Assembly (NCBI RefSeq): GCF_002906155.1
Contig: NZ_MUJK01000008.1
Coordinates: forward strand, 183,059 to 247,058
Length of the DNA stretch: 64,000 nt
Direction of reading: 5' to 3'
Source: Pseudomonas laurylsulfativorans
GTDB taxonomy: Bacteria > Pseudomonadota > Gammaproteobacteria > Pseudomonadales > Pseudomonadaceae
Shown: positions 61,581 through 64,000 of the stretch, in pieces
Position numbering within the stretch: the first letter of the stretch is position 1
How the letters are laid out: each line of letters opens with the position of its first letter
Program-made: the position numbers and the translations under genes
Notes under the pieces: model-generated
The model's input: the letters and a program-made list of their open reading frames with translations, nothing else
Told to the model about the DNA's origin: nothing
Databases searched by the model: none

Positions 61581-61941
61581 AAAATGCTCTACCGTCGCCT
61601 TTGCGAAACAATTTGTCCGTTTGCCGGTTAACGCGGCTCGAAACCCTTGATGCTCAAGGGCCAGCACGACATGGCAGCCTTTTTAGCACAGTCTCCAGAA
61701 CCAATCTATCGGCCGACCCGCAAGGTGGTTTTTCCTTGACCGGGAACACACTCAGCGCCACTCTGACGCCACTTTTTATACGGTCCTTCGGACTGATCTT
61801 CTGTGGGAGCGAGCCTGCTCGCGATGGTCGCCAACGATGACGCGTGTCCGCAGGTTAAACGCGGAGTTCTGAAGTCCATCGCGAGCAGGCTCGCTCCTAC
61901 AGGGATCGGCATAGGCCTCACCCACTTCAGAGGAAAACCCA
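61581..61941. other. Divergent gap between pilG and gshB
   Basis: This 361-base gap must hold the promoters of pilG and gshB. About 220 bases next to pilG contain no repeat; a REP pair at 61802-61902 occupies most of the rest. No clear sigma-70 pair was picked by eye. Confidence 0.5.
61802..61902. repeat. REP inverted pair
   Basis: TGTGGGAGCGAGCCTGCTCG and CGAGCAGGCTCGCTCCTACA face each other 40 bases before gshB, so the gshB promoter must lie close to or within the pair. Confidence 0.88.
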
Positions 61942-62895
61942 ATGAGCGTTCGCGTCGGGATTGTCATGGACCCTATCGCCAGCATTTCCTATAAAAAGGA
62001 TAGCTCGCTGGCCATGTTGCTGGCCGCGCAGAAGCGTGGCTGGGAGCTGTTCTACATGGAACAGCGCGACCTGTACCAAGGCGAAGGTGAGGCACGGGCG
62101 CGGATGCGTCCGCTACAGGTGTTCGCCAACCCGGAAAAATGGTTCGAACTGGGTGCAGAAAGCGATACGTTGCTGAGCGATCTGGACGTGATCCTGATGC
62201 GCAAGGATCCGCCGTTCGACATGGAGTTCGTCTACTCCACTTATTTGCTGGAACAGGCCGAGCGCGCCGGCGTGCTGGTGGTCAACAAGCCGCAAAGCCT
62301 GCGCGACTGCAATGAAAAGCTGTTCGCCACGCTGTTCCCGCAGTGCACCCCGCCGACCGTGGTCAGCCGCCGCGCCGACGTACTGCGTGAATTCGCCGCC
62401 AAACACGGCGATGTGATCCTCAAGCCGTTGGACGGCATGGGCGGCACATCGATCTTCCGTCACCGCGCGGGCGACCCGAACCTGTCGGTGATCCTCGAAA
62501 CCCTGACCGCCCTCGGCGCCCAGCAGATCATGGGCCAGGCTTATCTGCCGGCGATCAAGGACGGCGACAAGCGCATCCTGATGATCGACGGCGAGCCTGT
62601 GGATTATTGCCTGGCACGGATTCCGGCCCAGGGTGAAACCCGTGGCAACCTCGCCGCCGGCGGCCGTGGCGAAGCCCGCCCGCTGACCGACAAGGACCGC
62701 TGGATCGCCGCGCAAGTCGGCCCGACCCTGCGTGAAAAAGGCCTGTTGTTCGTTGGCCTGGACGTGATCGGCGAGCACCTGACCGAGATCAACGTCACCA
62801 GCCCGACCTGCATTCGCGAGATTGATAACGCGTTTGGCACCGATATTGGCGGTATGTTGATGGATGCCATCGATCAGAAGCTCAAGGCACGTTGA
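61942..62895 (+). CDS. gshB: Glutathione synthetase
   Basis: The 317-residue ATP-grasp enzyme joins gamma-glutamylcysteine and glycine. Marks: M-D-P-I-A-S-I-S-Y-K-K-D-S-S at the N-terminus, M-R-K-D-P-P-F-D-M-E (about residues 89-98), K-P-L-D-G-M-G-G in the ATP-grasp loop and I-N-V-T-S-P-T-C-I-R-E-I. The ATG follows AGAGGA. It sits next to the pil cluster as in P. aeruginosa. Confidence 0.97.
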   Translation: MSVRVGIVMDPIASISYKKDSSLAMLLAAQKRGWELFYMEQRDLYQGEGEARARMRPLQVFANPEKWFELGAESDTLLSDLDVILMRKDPPFDMEFVYSTYLLEQAERAGVLVVNKPQSLRDCNEKLFATLFPQCTPPTVVSRRADVLREFAAKHGDVILKPLDGMGGTSIFRHRAGDPNLSVILETLTALGAQQIMGQAYLPAIKDGDKRILMIDGEPVDYCLARIPAQGETRGNLAAGGRGEARPLTDKDRWIAAQVGPTLREKGLLFVGLDVIGEHLTEINVTSPTCIREIDNAFGTDIGGMLMDAIDQKLKAR

Positions 62896-62960
62896 TTAGC
62901 TAAACCAACATTGCGTTATCATGCGCGGCCTGTGAAAAACGCGATGTTGGTTTCCTTGTC

Positions 62961-63860
62961 ATGACCCTCCCGTCCGATCTGCCTGCCGAACTCGCCCACC
63001 GTGGCGTGCGCCCGGCCGATCGCCTAGGTTTTACCCTGTTCCTGGCAGCGCTGATCCACCTGGCCTTGTTGTTGGGTGTCGGGTTTGCAGTGGTCGAGCC
63101 CAAGCAGATCAGCAAAACCCTGGAAATCACCCTCGCCACCTTCAAAAGCGAAAAGAAGCCCGAGAAAGCCGATTTTCTGGCCCAGGAGAATCAGCAAGGC
63201 AGCGGCACCCTGGATAAAAAGGCAATTCCCAAGACCACCGAGGTCGCGCCATTCCAGGACAACAAGGTACAGAAAGTCACGCCACCGCCGGCCGCCAAGC
63301 CTGTAGTACAGGAAGCCCCGCCCAAGGCTGCCGTGACCACCGTGGCGCCGAAGCCGAAAAAAGCCCCCGCCAAAACCGAGGAACCCAAGGCCGAGGTCAA
63401 GTCACAGGTCCAGGCACCGACGTTCGACAGCGAGCAACTGTCCAGCGACATCGCCAGCCTCGAAGCGGAACTGGCCGCCGAACAACAACTGTACGCCAAA
63501 CGCCCGCGCATTCACCGTTTGAGTGCGGCCTCGACCATGCGCGACAAGGGCGCCTGGTACAAAGACGAATGGCGCAAGAAAGTCGAGCGCATCGGCAACC
63601 TCAACTACCCCGACGAAGCGCGGCGCAAGCAGATCTACGGCAACTTGCGCTTGATGGTGTCGATCAACCGCGACGGTTCGCTGTATGAAGTACTGGTGCT
63701 GGAGTCGTCAGGCCAGCCGCTGCTGGACCAGGCGGCGCAACGAATCGTCCGGCTGGCGGCGCCGTTTGCACCGTTTACCGGTGATCTGTCGGATGTTGAC
63801 CGGCTGGAGATCATCCGCACCTGGAAATTTGCCCGCGGCGACAGACTGTCCAGCAACTGA
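62961..63860 (+). CDS. tonB3: TonB-family energy transducer
   Basis: The 299-residue protein has a cytoplasmic N-terminus, a membrane anchor (F-L-A-A-L-I-H-L-A-L-L-L-G-V-G-F-A-V-V, about residues 28-46), a Pro/Lys/Ala-rich periplasmic linker and a TonB C-terminal domain with Y-P-D-E-A-R-R and G-S-L-Y-E-V. TonB links proton motive force to outer-membrane receptors. The homologue at this place in P. aeruginosa is TonB3, tied to twitching motility and pilus assembly, consistent with the pil genes next door. The numeral is by synteny. Confidence 0.88.
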   Translation: MTLPSDLPAELAHRGVRPADRLGFTLFLAALIHLALLLGVGFAVVEPKQISKTLEITLATFKSEKKPEKADFLAQENQQGSGTLDKKAIPKTTEVAPFQDNKVQKVTPPPAAKPVVQEAPPKAAVTTVAPKPKKAPAKTEEPKAEVKSQVQAPTFDSEQLSSDIASLEAELAAEQQLYAKRPRIHRLSAASTMRDKGAWYKDEWRKKVERIGNLNYPDEARRKQIYGNLRLMVSINRDGSLYEVLVLESSGQPLLDQAAQRIVRLAAPFAPFTGDLSDVDRLEIIRTWKFARGDRLSSN

Positions 63861-63954
63861 CCACACGCCTCACCTAATGAAATGGCTACCCCCCCCGCTG
63901 CCCCCTGTGATCGCCCACTAAGCTTTCACAGAGGGCTCATCGGAGATCATTGCC

Positions 63955-64000
63955 ATGAACAACGTAGCTATTGCCGCCATCGACCTCGGAAAACATTCCT
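63955..64000 (+). CDS. IS110-family transposase (N-terminal start only)
   Basis: The last 46 bases begin an open frame, M-N-N-V-A-I-A-A-I-D-L-G-K-H-S, matching the first strand of IS110-family DEDD transposases (the Asp of A-I-D-L-G-K is the first catalytic residue). CGGAG lies upstream. The rest of the element is beyond the window. Confidence 0.65.
   Translation, partial: MNNVAIAAIDLGKHS

Noticed and set aside
63889..63897. Run of C bases after tonB3 as a phase-variable tract
   Set aside because: It lies between genes and is not in an identifiable promoter or coding sequence.
1..64000. tRNA, rRNA or CRISPR arrays
   Set aside because: No cloverleaf-like gene, ribosomal sequence or regularly spaced direct repeat was found; all repeats seen are REP-type inverted pairs.

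Overview
The window is chromosomal DNA of a Pseudomonas, most likely of the P. fluorescens group. It is GC-rich, its gene order matches the P. aeruginosa stretch from tonB3/gshB/pilG to metK/tkt/epd/pgk/fba, and it carries the typical Pseudomonas REP inverted pairs (consensus core close to GTAGGAGCGAGC-TTGCTCGCGAT). No rRNA, tRNA or CRISPR array was seen.

Layout. 1-8.3 kb: the end of a flavoprotein gene, a YccS-type membrane protein, a solute-binding protein, ElaA-like acetyltransferase, a small winged-helix protein, a YgjP-type metallopeptidase, a REC-PAS-GGDEF-EAL c-di-GMP protein and a PL7 alginate lyase. 8.5-15 kb, minus strand: central carbon genes fba, two small lipoproteins, pgk, epd, tkt. 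15.2-17.4 kb: an ArsR-methyltransferase regulator (SahR type) and metK, behind a 30-bp near-perfect palindrome. 17.5-27.9 kb: ligB, small exported proteins, mltA, MAPEG, EamA and MFS transporters, a DUF3857/transglutaminase protein, a formate/nitrite-type channel and an acyl-CoA thioesterase. 28-30.7 kb: a SAH riboswitch, ahcY and metF. With sahR-metK these form the S-adenosylmethionine cycle, controlled by two different kinds of SAH sensor only 13 kb apart. 30.8-35.1 kb: a second solute-binding protein, rhlE, yceI and a cytochrome b561.

35.1-36.5 kb is an AT-rich islet. It holds a small lectin-like bacteriocin gene (LlpA type, reduced to one lectin domain, with a one-base frameshift in a C5 run) and a tiny lipoprotein gene. 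It is bordered by a decayed second copy of the terminator and 3' end of the neighbouring amine oxidase gene. This is the most unusual part of the window.

36.5-42.8 kb: flavin amine oxidase with a Lys/Ala/Pro tail, bioA, rsmE, an IS3-family element that split a REP sequence (3-bp target duplication GCT), and a hemolysin III family protein. 43-51.3 kb: a complete malonate decarboxylase locus (mdcR divergent; mdcABCDEGH with overlapping stops and starts, then the transporter madLM). 51.5-61.6 kb: the Chp/Pil chemosensory cluster pilG-pilH-pilI-pilJ-chpA-chpC that controls type IV pili; it lacks pilK and chpB, and chpA contains an in-frame REP pair. 61.9-64 kb: gshB, a TonB protein, and the start of an IS110-family transposase at the edge.

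REP pairs fill most intergenic gaps. Several share related spacer sequence as well as arms, as expected for REPINs that move as units.
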